From an uncultured Clostridia bacterium (GTDB lineage: Bacteria; Bacillota; Clostridia; UBA1381), in assembly GCA_934454035.1 (NCBI GenBank), contig CAKSFY010000070.1:1-10904 (forward strand): DNA of 10,904 nucleotides. The letters run 5' to 3'. Position numbers and translations under genes: made by a program. Below are positions 1 to 7,248 of this stretch, one piece after another. Numbering within the stretch: position 1 is the first letter of the stretch; each line of letters begins with the position of its first letter. The notes beneath the pieces are model-generated. The model was not told where the DNA came from. It did no database searches and saw nothing but the letters and a program-made list of their open reading frames with translations.

Positions 1-548
1 GCTCACATGAATTCTGCACATCGTATGTAATGGATAAAAAATCGGATCATATAATAATGACTCTCGATACGGGGCACTATCATCCGACAGAGGTTGTATC
101 GGCTAAGCTCGGAGCAATTTATGCATTTTCCGATTCTGTTCTGCTGCATGTTTCAAGACCGATAAGATGGGATTCGGATCACGTTGTCGCTTTTGATGAC
201 GAAACCAGAGCTATTATGGAGGAGCTGGTTCGTCTCGGAAAACTTGATAAAACGTATATTGCAACCGATTTCTTTGACGCGTCAATTAACAGAATTGCTG
301 CATGGGTAATCGGACTCAGAAACACAAGAAAGGCAATTTTGGCAGCGCTCCTGCAACCGGTTGAGCTTATGAAGAAGCTTGAGAAAGACAAGGATGTGAG
401 CGCAAGACTTGCTTATGCTCAGGAATTTAAAGCAGCTCCGTTTGCTCTCGTTTGGGATTACTACTGTGAAAAGACAGGCAAGGGAGCGGGACTTTCATGG
501 CTGGACGGCGTAAGAGAATACGAAAAGGATGTTCTTCTTAAAAGATAA
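1..548 (+). CDS. rhaA: L-rhamnose isomerase, C-terminal part (5' end outside window)
   Basis: This enzyme interconverts L-rhamnose and L-rhamnulose, the first step of cytoplasmic rhamnose catabolism, using a divalent metal (usually Mn2+). The reading frame is already open at base 3 (Ser-His-Glu-Phe), so the gene enters from the left and the ATG at 30 is internal. About 181 residues are present. Recalled family motifs are all visible in order: SHEF, LDTGHYHPTE, LLHVSRP followed by RWDSDHVV, DFFDASINRIAAWVIG, and a C-terminal tail ending VREYEKDVLLKR. The His and Asp residues in these motifs include the metal and substrate ligands known from the E. coli enzyme. The TAA at 546-548 is followed directly by a terminator, so this is the last gene of its transcript. 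The neighbours to the right are not sugar genes. Identification is from motif recall and is strong. Confidence 0.95.
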   Translation, partial: SHEFCTSYVMDKKSDHIIMTLDTGHYHPTEVVSAKLGAIYAFSDSVLLHVSRPIRWDSDHVVAFDDETRAIMEELVRLGKLDKTYIATDFFDASINRIAAWVIGLRNTRKAILAALLQPVELMKKLEKDKDVSARLAYAQEFKAAPFALVWDYYCEKTGKGAGLSWLDGVREYEKDVLLKR

Positions 549-553
549 CCAAT

Positions 554-595
554 AAAAAATCAGACTGCAAATTTATTTTGCGGTCTGATTTTTTT
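554..595. terminator. Bidirectional intrinsic terminator between rhaA and spoVG
   Basis: A 13-bp stem pairs 559-571 (ATCAGACTGCAAA) with 577-589, with one G-T wobble and a 5-nt loop. It is flanked by six A's on the left (554-559) and six T's on the right (590-595). The hairpin therefore carries a U-tract when read from either strand. It lies 5 bp after the rhaA stop and about 14 bp after the end of spoVG on the other strand, which fits a shared terminator for convergent genes. Confidence 0.88.
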
Positions 596-608
596 GTGCG
601 GATTTTTT

Positions 609-887
609 TCACATTACCTCAGCTTCTTCAGAAGCGAGATAGTTTTCATATTCCTTTAAAATAGCGCTCTCCAAAGCTTCACGCATTCGGCTGTTAATCG
701 GATGAGCAATATCTTTAAATTCGTTATCGGGTGTTTTTCTGCTTGGCATTGCAGTAAACAATTTATCCTGTCCCTCAATAATTTTGATATCATGTACAAC
801 AAAAGCATTGTCAAAGGTTACTGAAACCACAGCTTTCATTTTGCCTTCCGAAGCTATTTTCTTAATTCTGATATCTGTAATCTCCAA
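609..887 (-). CDS. spoVG: SpoVG family RNA/DNA-binding regulator
   Basis: SpoVG is a small, widely conserved Firmicutes protein that binds nucleic acid. It affects sporulation septation in Bacillus and virulence or cell-wall genes in other species. The protein from the chosen start is 92 residues, which matches the usual 85-100. Family landmarks are visible: EITDIRIKKI at the N-terminus, VVSVTFDNAFVVHDIKII, LFTAMPSRKTPDNEFKDIAHPIN, and a helical acidic tail. I chose the TTG at 887-885 rather than the ATG at 953. The conserved family sequence begins exactly there, and AAGGTGGTGA (902-893) lies 5 nt upstream, matching the ideal ribosome binding sequence in 9 of 10 positions. The ATG start would add 22 residues (MQKQTQDKHSSNKRALGKVVNS) that are not typical of the family. 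The gene is monocistronic, with its own promoter at 1036-1008 and a terminator downstream. Confidence 0.93.
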   Translation of the reverse strand: MEITDIRIKKIASEGKMKAVVSVTFDNAFVVHDIKIIEGQDKLFTAMPSRKTPDNEFKDIAHPINSRMREALESAILKEYENYLASEEAEVM

Positions 888-892
888 GGAAT

Positions 893-902
893 TCACCACC
901 TT
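893..902 (-). promoter_or_regulatory. Ribosome binding site that fixes the spoVG TTG start
   Basis: Read on the minus strand this is AAGGTGGTGA, one mismatch from AAGGAGGTGA. It ends 5 nt before the TTG at 887. Its position inside the longer open frame argues that the upstream ATG at 953 is not the true start. Confidence 0.75.
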
Positions 903-1007
903 CCCTAAGGCACGCTTGTTTGATGAATGTTTATCCTGTGTCTGTTTCTGCAAGTATCGCCTTTGTAATTTGTGAAAAATATATCAAACACATTATTTGA
1001 TACTTAT

Positions 1008-1036
1008 ATAATATGCAAAAATTGACAATTTGTCAA
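1008..1036 (-). promoter_or_regulatory. Sigma-A-type promoter of spoVG
   Basis: On the minus strand there is a perfect -35 box TTGACA (1036-1031), a 17-bp spacer and TATTAT as -10 (1013-1008). The predicted start of transcription is near 1001, leaving a leader of about 110 nt before the TTG start codon. In Bacillus, spoVG is classically transcribed by sigma-H; here the visible sequence looks like a vegetative promoter instead. Confidence 0.75.
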
Positions 1037-1037
1037 T
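1021..1037. repeat. Palindrome covering the spoVG -35 box and a possible opposing -35
   Basis: ATTGACA, a 3-bp spacer (ATT), then TGTCAAT. Both half-sites contain a TTGACA hexamer, one on each strand. The minus-strand copy is the spoVG -35. On the plus strand TTGACA (1022-1027) is followed 16 bp later by TACTAA (1044-1049), a weak -10, so a divergent promoter toward murC is possible. It could equally be an operator. Confidence 0.5.
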
Positions 1038-1112
1038 AACTTTTACTAAAATTAACGTCGGAGGAGATAAATTTTGTTAAAGTTGTATAAATAAATTACA
1101 TTTGTATGACAA

Positions 1113-1177
1113 TTTTGCCCAATATATTTTATTTTTAAAAGAATAGTTATATAATAAAGTAGGTATATTGGGCAAAA
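1113..1177. repeat. Perfect 14-bp inverted repeat bracketing the murC promoter core
   Basis: TTTTGCCCAATATA (1113-1126) and its exact reverse complement TATATTGGGCAAAA (1164-1177) are separated by 37 bp. The interval contains the only good -10 hexamer before murC (TATAAT, 1150-1155). The left arm ends where a -35 box would begin, and the right arm starts at the predicted transcription start. The layout suits a two-site operator. It could also fold as a long stem-loop in a transcript starting further upstream. Confidence 0.7.
1150..1155 (+). promoter_or_regulatory. Probable -10 element for the murC operon
   Basis: A perfect TATAAT sits 46 bp before the murC start codon. The -35 region at the right distance (around 1127-1132, TTTTAT) is poor and there is no TG extension. 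The promoter may therefore be weak or need an activator. A separate ribosome binding site AAAGGAG (1184-1190) lies 11 nt before the ATG. Confidence 0.45.
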
Positions 1178-1201
1178 ATCAAAAAAGGAGATACTTTTCA
1201 T

Positions 1202-2584
1202 ATGAATAGATTTGATTTGTCGGAGCTTAAAAAAAATGCGCATATCCATTTTATAGGTATAGGCGGAATAAGCATGAGCGGTCTTGCGCAAATAATGCTG
1301 ATGGAGCATTATACCGTTACCGGCTCTGATAAAAACACAAGCGATATAATTAAAAAACTGGAGAGGGACGGAGCGAAAATTTATATCGGTCACAACGAAA
1401 AAAATATTGACGGAGCTGATTTGATAGTTCATACCGCTGCGGTTCATGAGGATAATCCGGAGCTTAAAGCTGCGAAGGAAAGAGGAATCCGCACTATAGA
1501 CAGAGCGGAATTTCTCGGTGCAATAATGAAAAAATATACTCACGCGGTCGGTGTGTCCGGGACGCACGGAAAAACAACCACAACGTCAATGCTTGCGCAC
1601 GCGCTTTGCTATGCCGGAGCAGACCCGACAATAAGTCTTGGCGGTGAGCTGGATTTGATCGGGGGTAATATCAGAGTCGGAAAATCGGATATATTTGTTA
1701 CAGAGGCATGCGAGTATACAAACAGTTTTTTAAAATTTTATCCTACCGTAGCGCTTATCACAAATATAGAAGAGGATCATCTTGACTTTTTCAGCGGCAT
1801 AGACGAAATAATAGAAAGCTTCAGAAAATTCGCCGAGCTGACGGGAGATAACGGAACAGTAATAGCCTGCGGCGATGATGACAATGTTAAAAAGGCTTTG
1901 GAAAATGAAAAGCTTAATATTTTTTACTACGGCATGTCGGACAAATTTGATTATTACCCGGAAAATATTAAATATAATGCCGGTTTTCCTAAGTTTGATA
2001 TAGTATTTAAGGGGGAGAAGCTTTGCTCGGTAAATTTGAAAGTTCCGGGTGAGCATAATATAAAAAATGCGGTTGCCGCAATTGCAGTCACAAGAGCGCT
2101 CGGAATTGATTCCGAAACCGCCGCAAGAGGCATAGAAACCTATTCCGGAGTTCACAGACGTTTTGAGAAAAAAGGAGAGTATAACGGAGCGGTAATTATG
2201 GACGACTATGCTCATCACCCGACTGAAATTAAGGCAACGATAGAGGCTGCGTCAAAGTTTGAAGAAAAAAGAATTGTATGCGTTTTTCAGCCTCACACCT
2301 ATTCAAGAACAAGAACTCTGTGGAATGAATTTGTCAGTGCATTTGACGGAGTTGACGAGCTTGTTTTGGTGGATATATTCCCTGCGAGGGAAGTGTTCGA
2401 CGGGAAAACTCGCTCGGAGGATTTGGCGGAAGAAATAAAAAAGCGTGGAGTAAATGCAAAATATGCGGAAAGCTTTGAAAAAGCGTGCGAATATTTCAAA
2501 AAAACTTTGTCCGACGGCGATATTTTCTTTACAATGGGTGCCGGTGACGTATACAAAATAGGACAAATGCTGCTTGAGAATTGA
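1202..2584 (+). CDS. murC: UDP-N-acetylmuramate--L-alanine ligase MurC
   Basis: MurC uses ATP to join L-alanine to UDP-N-acetylmuramic acid, the first amino-acid addition to the peptidoglycan stem peptide, in the cytoplasm. The protein has 460 residues, normal for the family. The N-terminal Rossmann-like domain carries GIGGISMSGLA (19-29). The central Mur ligase ATPase domain has the P-loop GTHGKTTTT (120-128) and NIEEDH (188-193). The C-terminal domain contains MDDYAHHPTEI (from 333) and the conserved FQPHTYSRT stretch. AAAGGAG at 1184-1190 supports the ATG at 1202. It is the first gene of a tight operon: mnmA starts 8 bp after its stop, and the GAGGTAA that should serve mnmA overlaps the murC stop codon. 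All expected motifs are intact. Confidence 0.97.
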   Translation: MNRFDLSELKKNAHIHFIGIGGISMSGLAQIMLMEHYTVTGSDKNTSDIIKKLERDGAKIYIGHNEKNIDGADLIVHTAAVHEDNPELKAAKERGIRTIDRAEFLGAIMKKYTHAVGVSGTHGKTTTTSMLAHALCYAGADPTISLGGELDLIGGNIRVGKSDIFVTEACEYTNSFLKFYPTVALITNIEEDHLDFFSGIDEIIESFRKFAELTGDNGTVIACGDDDNVKKALENEKLNIFYYGMSDKFDYYPENIKYNAGFPKFDIVFKGEKLCSVNLKVPGEHNIKNAVAAIAVTRALGIDSETAARGIETYSGVHRRFEKKGEYNGAVIMDDYAHHPTEIKATIEAASKFEEKRIVCVFQPHTYSRTRTLWNEFVSAFDGVDELVLVDIFPAREVFDGKTRSEDLAEEIKKRGVNAKYAESFEKACEYFKKTLSDGDIFFTMGAGDVYKIGQMLLEN

Positions 2585-2592
2585 GGTAACTT

Positions 2593-3666
2593 ATGGATAA
2601 AAAAAAGGTACTTATCGGAATGAGCGGAGGCGTTGACAGTTCGGTTGCCGCTGCGCTTTTAAAAGAACAGGGATATGAGGTTGTCGGCGCAACAATGCGC
2701 CTTTGGACATACTCCGACGGCTGCGGACAAAATGAGGGCTGCTGCTCGGAGGCTGCGGTCGAGGATGCAAGACGCGTCTGCGATAAACTTGGAATTGAAT
2801 TTTACGTAATGAATTTCAAAGAACTTTTTAAAGAAAAAGTCGTAGATTATTTTGTGGATGAATATATAAGCGGCAGAACTCCGAACCCATGTATAGCATG
2901 CAACAGATATCTTAAATTTGATGCAATGCTCAAAAAGGCGCTTGCAATGGGTTTTGACTATGTTGCGACAGGTCATTATGCAAAAATCGAAAAGGATTCA
3001 GACGGAAAATATATATTGCGGACTGCGGATTCAGCAAAAAAGGATCAGAGTTATGTCCTTTATCAGTTTACACAGGAGCAGCTGGCGCATACTTTAATGC
3101 CGCTGGGCGGACACAATAAGGATTGGGTCAGAAAAAAAGCGGAAGAGCTCGGATTAAGAGTTGCCGGAAAACCCGACAGTATGGAAATTTGCTTTGTAGA
3201 GGACGGAAAATATGCCGATTTTATAAAGGATTATGCGAACTATACCCCGAAAGGCGGAAATTTTATTGATGTGAACGGTAATGTGATAGGCAGTCATAAC
3301 GGTCTTATTTATTACACAATCGGACAAAGGAAGGGTATAGGTGCATACGGCAGACCTATGTTTGTGATGAAAATGAATTCGGAAGATAATACAATAACAC
3401 TCGGCGAAAAAGGGATGGAATTTTCAAAGGGATTTATAGGCGATGAAGTCAATTTCATCTCCGGTGAAGCTTTGACAGAACCGATTTGTGCCGATGTGAG
3501 GATAAGATACCAGGCAAAGGGTGCAAGGGCGACAATAAAACCGCACAAAGAGAATGTCGAGGTTATTTTTGAAACTCCGCAGCGCGCCGTAACGCCGGGA
3601 CAGGCAGCCGTATTCTACGACGGAGACAGGGTTTTGGGCGGCGCGACCGTTAAAGATATGATATAA
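2593..3666 (+). CDS. mnmA: tRNA-specific 2-thiouridylase MnmA
   Basis: MnmA adenylates and then thiolates U34 in the wobble position of tRNA Lys, Glu and Gln, giving the s2U part of (c)mnm5s2U. The protein has 357 residues, the usual length. The PP-loop that binds ATP is GMSGGVDSS (9-17). NPCIACN (98-104) holds Cys103, aligned with the attacking cysteine of the E. coli enzyme. MEICFV (197-202) holds Cys200, aligned with the persulfide cysteine. Central GHYAKI, DQSYVLYQ and YTIGQRKGIG motifs and a C-terminal beta-barrel segment with PGQAAVFY are present. An extra cysteine cluster, C44 and C50-C51 (GCCS), precedes the first helix region. The gene is translated from a ribosome binding site overlapping the murC stop and is followed by trkA after 15 bp. 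Confidence 0.97.
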   Translation: MDKKKVLIGMSGGVDSSVAAALLKEQGYEVVGATMRLWTYSDGCGQNEGCCSEAAVEDARRVCDKLGIEFYVMNFKELFKEKVVDYFVDEYISGRTPNPCIACNRYLKFDAMLKKALAMGFDYVATGHYAKIEKDSDGKYILRTADSAKKDQSYVLYQFTQEQLAHTLMPLGGHNKDWVRKKAEELGLRVAGKPDSMEICFVEDGKYADFIKDYANYTPKGGNFIDVNGNVIGSHNGLIYYTIGQRKGIGAYGRPMFVMKMNSEDNTITLGEKGMEFSKGFIGDEVNFISGEALTEPICADVRIRYQAKGARATIKPHKENVEVIFETPQRAVTPGQAAVFYDGDRVLGGATVKDMI

Positions 3667-3681
3667 GGAAGAAGGATACAC

Positions 3682-5037
3682 ATGAATATAATTATTGTAG
3701 GTGCCGGAAAGATAGGCAAAGAGCTTATCGACAGGTTCAGCAAGGAAAATCATGATCTGACAGTTATAGACGAGGATGCCGATTTGGTGGACAGACTGAC
3801 CGAGGATTATGATATTATGGGAATATGCGGCAACGGAACAATTTGTTCAACGCTGAAAGAGGCAAATATTGCGCATGCCGATATTCTGGCTGCGACAACG
3901 GCTAAAGATGAGATAAATATGATTTGCTGCATGATAGGAAGAAAAATGGGCGCGAAAAGCTGTATTGCCCGTGTCAGAAATGTGGAATATACTTCACAGA
4001 CCGCTTTTATGCGTGAGGAAATGGGTATAAGCGTGCTTGTGAATCCGGAGTGTGACGCCGCAAAGGAAATTTCCAGGGTAATAAATTTCCCGGCAGCAAT
4101 AAAAATAGATACTTTTGCAAAGGGTAAGCTTGATTTGGCTGAATTTAAAATAGATTCGGGCAGCAAGCTGGACGGAAAAGCTCTTTGGGAAATAAACAAA
4201 AATTTCAGCCAGAAATTCCTGATTTGCGCGGCGCAAAGAGGCGATGAGGTCTTTATCCCGAACGGTAATTTTGTGGTTCGCTCCGGCGACAGAATTCATA
4301 TAACCGCCGAACACAGGGAGCTTGTCAGATTCCTTAAGGATATAGGACTTCAGCAGCAGAAAATCAAAAGCGTAATGATAATCGGCGGAGGGACAATCGC
4401 ATACCACTTGGCAAGACGTCTTTGTGAGACTGGAATTCATGTCACGATAATAGAAATTGACGAAAGGGTATGTGTTAGACTTAACAGTCTGCTGCCGAAA
4501 GCAGAAATAATCTGCGCCGACGGAAGCGACCAGGAAGTGCTCTTGGAGCAGGGGATAGAAAATGTTGATGCATGTGTATCGCTTACCGGCATAGATGAGG
4601 AAAATATAATTATCTCGCTTTTTGCAAATGTAAAGGGCGTTGATAAAGTAATTACAAAGGTAAATAAGGTATCGCTGATGAATATTTTGGACAGCATCGG
4701 ACTCGATACAATAATTTCACCGAAAACAATTACCTCTGATATTATAATGCGTTACAGCCGCGCAATTCAAAATTCGGAGGGAAGTCACATAAAAACGCTT
4801 TATAAAATAGTTGACGGAAAAGCGGAGGCACTTGAGTTTATTGCAACTTCCGAATTTGAGGGACTGGACACGCCGCTTAAAGATCTGAAGCTTAAAAGTA
4901 ATCTGCTTGTTGCCGGAATTTTGAGAAAGGAAAACTTCTTTGTTCCGAACGGCGAGGATGTAATCAAGTCAGGCGACAGAGTAATTATTGTTACTGCCGG
5001 AAATATTTTAAAGGATTTGGACGAGATAATAAAGTAG
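3682..5037 (+). CDS. trkA: Trk potassium uptake system NAD-binding subunit TrkA
   Basis: TrkA is the peripheral cytoplasmic subunit that binds nucleotides and gates the TrkH K+ channel. The 451-residue protein is a tandem of two RCK units. The first has VGAGKIGKEL (6-15) in its Rossmann fold and a TrkA-C domain around 135-220 ending in VRSGDRIHI. The second has IGGGTIAYHLARRL (from 234) and a TrkA-C domain around 370-451 ending in IKSGDRVII. Acidic residues after each second strand (VIDED and IEIDE) fit NAD-type ligand binding. The doubled form distinguishes it from the single-unit KtrA. AGGAAGAAGGA lies just before the ATG. It is followed by trkH after 9 bp, the expected partner, so the two are almost certainly co-expressed and form one transporter. 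Confidence 0.95.
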   Translation: MNIIIVGAGKIGKELIDRFSKENHDLTVIDEDADLVDRLTEDYDIMGICGNGTICSTLKEANIAHADILAATTAKDEINMICCMIGRKMGAKSCIARVRNVEYTSQTAFMREEMGISVLVNPECDAAKEISRVINFPAAIKIDTFAKGKLDLAEFKIDSGSKLDGKALWEINKNFSQKFLICAAQRGDEVFIPNGNFVVRSGDRIHITAEHRELVRFLKDIGLQQQKIKSVMIIGGGTIAYHLARRLCETGIHVTIIEIDERVCVRLNSLLPKAEIICADGSDQEVLLEQGIENVDACVSLTGIDEENIIISLFANVKGVDKVITKVNKVSLMNILDSIGLDTIISPKTITSDIIMRYSRAIQNSEGSHIKTLYKIVDGKAEALEFIATSEFEGLDTPLKDLKLKSNLLVAGILRKENFFVPNGEDVIKSGDRVIIVTAGNILKDLDEIIK

Positions 5038-5046
5038 GGGAAATAT

Positions 5047-6483
5047 ATGAATTACAAAATTGTACGATATTTTATGGGTAAAATCATGATTTTGCTTTCG
5101 GCAATTATGATTATACCGATGTTAATTTCAATTGCTTTCGGTGAAAACAACAGCTTTGCATATCTTATTCCGCTCAGTATTCTGGCGGCTGCAGGCGGCA
5201 TATGCATAATAAAAAAACCGAAAAAAAACGGTGTGAGAATCCGTGAGGGATTTTTGATTTGCACGCTTTCATGGCTTGTAATGTCGGTATTCGGAGCAAT
5301 GCCTTTTTGGATCAGCGGAGAAATTCCGTGCTACACAGATGCCTTTTTTGAAACCGTTTCGGGTTTTACCACAACCGGTTCGACAATACTGACCGATATA
5401 GAAGCTGTGTCAAAGAGCTTGCTTTTCTGGAGAAGCTTTACGCACTGGATAGGCGGAATGGGTGTTTTGGTTTTTGCGCTTGCAATACTGTCACAAAAGG
5501 ACACAAAGACCATGTTTATAATGCGCGCGGAGGTCCCGGGGCCAAAGGTCGGCAGACTTGTTTCAAAGACAAAGTTTACCGCAAGAATTTTGTATGGGAT
5601 ATATATAGGGCTTACGCTTTTGGAATTTGTAATGCTTCTTTTCGGTAAAATGTCTGTTTTCGACAGTATAACGACTGCTATGTCAACTGCGGGAACAGGC
5701 GGATTTTCAGCTAAAAATGCAAGTATTGCTTACTATAACAGTCCTTATATAGAATATGTGGTAACAATATTTATGCTTCTTTTCGGAGTGAATTTTTCGC
5801 TTTATTACTATCTCCTGATAAGAAATTTTAAGGACTTTATAAAGAATGAAGAGCTCAGATGGTATATTATAATAGTTTTGGGCGCAACATTTTTAATTAC
5901 AGGCAATATTCATACTCTGTATAAGGGACTTGAGCCTGCATTCAGAGCAGCGTTCTTCCAGGTGGGGTCAATAATTACCACTACCGGATTTATTACTGCT
6001 GATTATGAAAAATGGCCGGTATTTTCGCAGTGCATTTTAATATTGCTTATGTTTTTCGGAGCGTGCGCCGGCTCAACCGGAGGCGGTCTTAAAATAATAA
6101 GAATTATGCTTATGACAAAAGCAGGAATAAGAGAGGTTCGCCATGCAATAAATCCGAGGGCGGTTTCGGCGATTAAGCTGGACGGACGAACTGTCGATGA
6201 GGAAATGATAACAAGAACAAATGCATATTTTTTGGTGTATATGTTTATCATGGCGGTTTCGGTTTTGGCTGTGTCGGTTGACCGGCTGACGGTTGTTGAA
6301 AGTACTACATCTGTTATAACCTGTATTAACAATATCGGACCGGGGTTGGGAGTTGTCGGTCCTGTGGGCAATTTTTCGAGCCTTTCGCATTTGTCAAAAT
6401 GGGTATTGTGCTTTGATATGCTTGTCGGCAGGCTGGAGCTTTTTCCTGTGCTGACACTTTTACACCCCTCATTCTGGAAATAG
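5047..6483 (+). CDS. trkH: Trk potassium uptake system membrane subunit TrkH
   Basis: TrkH is the membrane pore of the Trk K+ uptake system, gated by TrkA. The 478-residue protein shows the four pore-loop repeats of the superfamily, each with its filter glycine: FTTTGST (Gly111), STAGTGGF (Gly216/218), TTTGFIT (Gly314) and INNIGPGLG (Gly431). Multiple hydrophobic membrane helices surround them, and the conserved CAGSTGGGLKIIRI loop follows the third pore helix. The C-terminus GRLELFPVLTLLHPSFWK is typical of the family. AGGGGAAA overlapping the trkA stop is the ribosome binding site. The gene sits directly after trkA and 15 bp before the next membrane protein gene. All four filter segments are intact, so a working channel is expected. 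Confidence 0.95.
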   Translation: MNYKIVRYFMGKIMILLSAIMIIPMLISIAFGENNSFAYLIPLSILAAAGGICIIKKPKKNGVRIREGFLICTLSWLVMSVFGAMPFWISGEIPCYTDAFFETVSGFTTTGSTILTDIEAVSKSLLFWRSFTHWIGGMGVLVFALAILSQKDTKTMFIMRAEVPGPKVGRLVSKTKFTARILYGIYIGLTLLEFVMLLFGKMSVFDSITTAMSTAGTGGFSAKNASIAYYNSPYIEYVVTIFMLLFGVNFSLYYYLLIRNFKDFIKNEELRWYIIIVLGATFLITGNIHTLYKGLEPAFRAAFFQVGSIITTTGFITADYEKWPVFSQCILILLMFFGACAGSTGGGLKIIRIMLMTKAGIREVRHAINPRAVSAIKLDGRTVDEEMITRTNAYFLVYMFIMAVSVLAVSVDRLTVVESTTSVITCINNIGPGLGVVGPVGNFSSLSHLSKWVLCFDMLVGRLELFPVLTLLHPSFWK

Positions 6484-6498
6484 ATTGGAAAATAACTA

Positions 6499-7074
6499 AT
6501 GAAAAAAATTACAAAAATGAATGAAGCAGCATGGATTTTGGGCATTATTTTCTGCTCGCTCGGAGTCGTGCTTTGTACAAAGGCAGGATTCGGGCTTTCC
6601 ATGATTGCCGCCGTTCCGTACATAATCCATGTTAAAATGATAAACTTTTTTTCGTGGTATTCACAGGGAACATCGGAATATATATGGCAGGGGATATTGC
6701 TTTTAATAATGTGCCTTGCAATAAAAAAATTCAAGTGGAAATATCTGCTGTCATTTGCGGCAGCGGTTATATTCGGCTTTGCCGTGGATTTTTGGCTTAA
6801 AGTAATCGGCGGCGGAGCGATTTACGCGACAATTCCGGCAAGGATTGCGGCATTTATAGCAGGTGAGGTATTTACGGCGCTTGCCATAGCGTTTTATTTC
6901 AGAACCGATATGCCGCTCGAAATGTACGAATTGGTGGTTGTTGAGATTGCGGATACATATAAGCTTGATAAAAATAAAGTCAAATTTGTAAACGATGCAG
7001 CAATGCTGATTTTGAGTGTAATACTGGCGCTGACGCTTAATAAAAGTTTCAAAGGTCTCGGTTCGGAACTGTGA
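6499..7074 (+). CDS. YczE/DUF6198-like integral membrane protein, frameshifted near its 3' end
   Basis: This is a 191-residue polytopic membrane protein with hydrophobic segments at roughly 10-32, 60-77, 82-102, 112-133 and 165-183. The N-terminal stretch with TKAGFGLSMIAA resembles the YczE/YyaS/YitT-like group, whose function is poorly known; substrate and role cannot be told from sequence. The frame ends early in GLGSEL-stop. The next frame continues GTVIITLVNAYLIKIL and matches the way these proteins normally end. Adding one missing base near 7061-7064 would read GLG-x-GTVI and give a protein of about 221 residues, closer to the expected size. The gene is 15 bp after trkH with only a weak ribosome site (TTGGAAAA), so it may be read by coupling. 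It is the last gene of the murC operon. Confidence 0.75.
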   Translation: MKKITKMNEAAWILGIIFCSLGVVLCTKAGFGLSMIAAVPYIIHVKMINFFSWYSQGTSEYIWQGILLLIMCLAIKKFKWKYLLSFAAAVIFGFAVDFWLKVIGGGAIYATIPARIAAFIAGEVFTALAIAFYFRTDMPLEMYELVVVEIADTYKLDKNKVKFVNDAAMLILSVILALTLNKSFKGLGSEL

Positions 7075-7163
7075 TAATAACGCTTGTAAATGCATATCTT
7101 ATAAAAATACTCGGCAATATGCTCGACAGAGTATTTGTGTTTGATAAGCTGATATTAAAATAA
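7065..7163 (+). pseudogene. Out-of-frame C-terminal tail of the YczE-like membrane protein
   Basis: From 7065 an open frame without a start codon reads 32 residues, beginning GTVIITLVNAYLIKILG and ending at the TAA at 7161-7163. It holds one more hydrophobic segment and a charged MLDRVF stretch, as expected for the last helix of the upstream protein. It overlaps the end of the upstream frame by 10 bases, offset by a single missing base. The cause is either a sequencing or assembly error, or a real recent mutation. I see no slippery heptamer that would suggest programmed frameshifting. Confidence 0.65.
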
Positions 7164-7210
7164 AAGACCGGAAGCACAATAATTTTCGTTTTGCGCTTCC
7201 GGTTTTCATT
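7164..7210. terminator. Bidirectional terminator between the murC operon and the TetR gene
   Basis: ACCGGAAGC (7167-7175) pairs perfectly with GCTTCCGGT (7195-7203). The stem extends inward past one mismatch through CAA/TTG, leaving an 11-nt loop. TTTT follows on the plus strand; on the minus strand the stem is followed by CTTTTATTTTAA. It starts just after the frameshifted tail of the membrane protein gene and 39 bp from the end of the convergent regulator gene. Confidence 0.82.
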
Positions 7211-7248
7211 TGTTTGTTTAAAATTTGCTTATTCACTTATGTGACAGC

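Noticed and set aside
1031..1037. Spo0A-box-like TGTCAAT near the spoVG promoter
   Set aside because: It matches the TGTCGAA box at only 5 of 7 positions and is fully explained by the -35 palindrome.
1052..1567. 171-residue minus-strand open frame across the murC upstream region and 5' end
   Set aside because: It runs antisense to the conserved MurC N-terminal domain and crosses the murC promoter and inverted repeat. Its composition is that of a shadow frame.
6003..6734. 243-residue minus-strand open frame opposite trkH
   Set aside because: It lies antisense to the intact and motif-rich trkH and the following gene, shows no recognisable domain, and is most simply a shadow frame.
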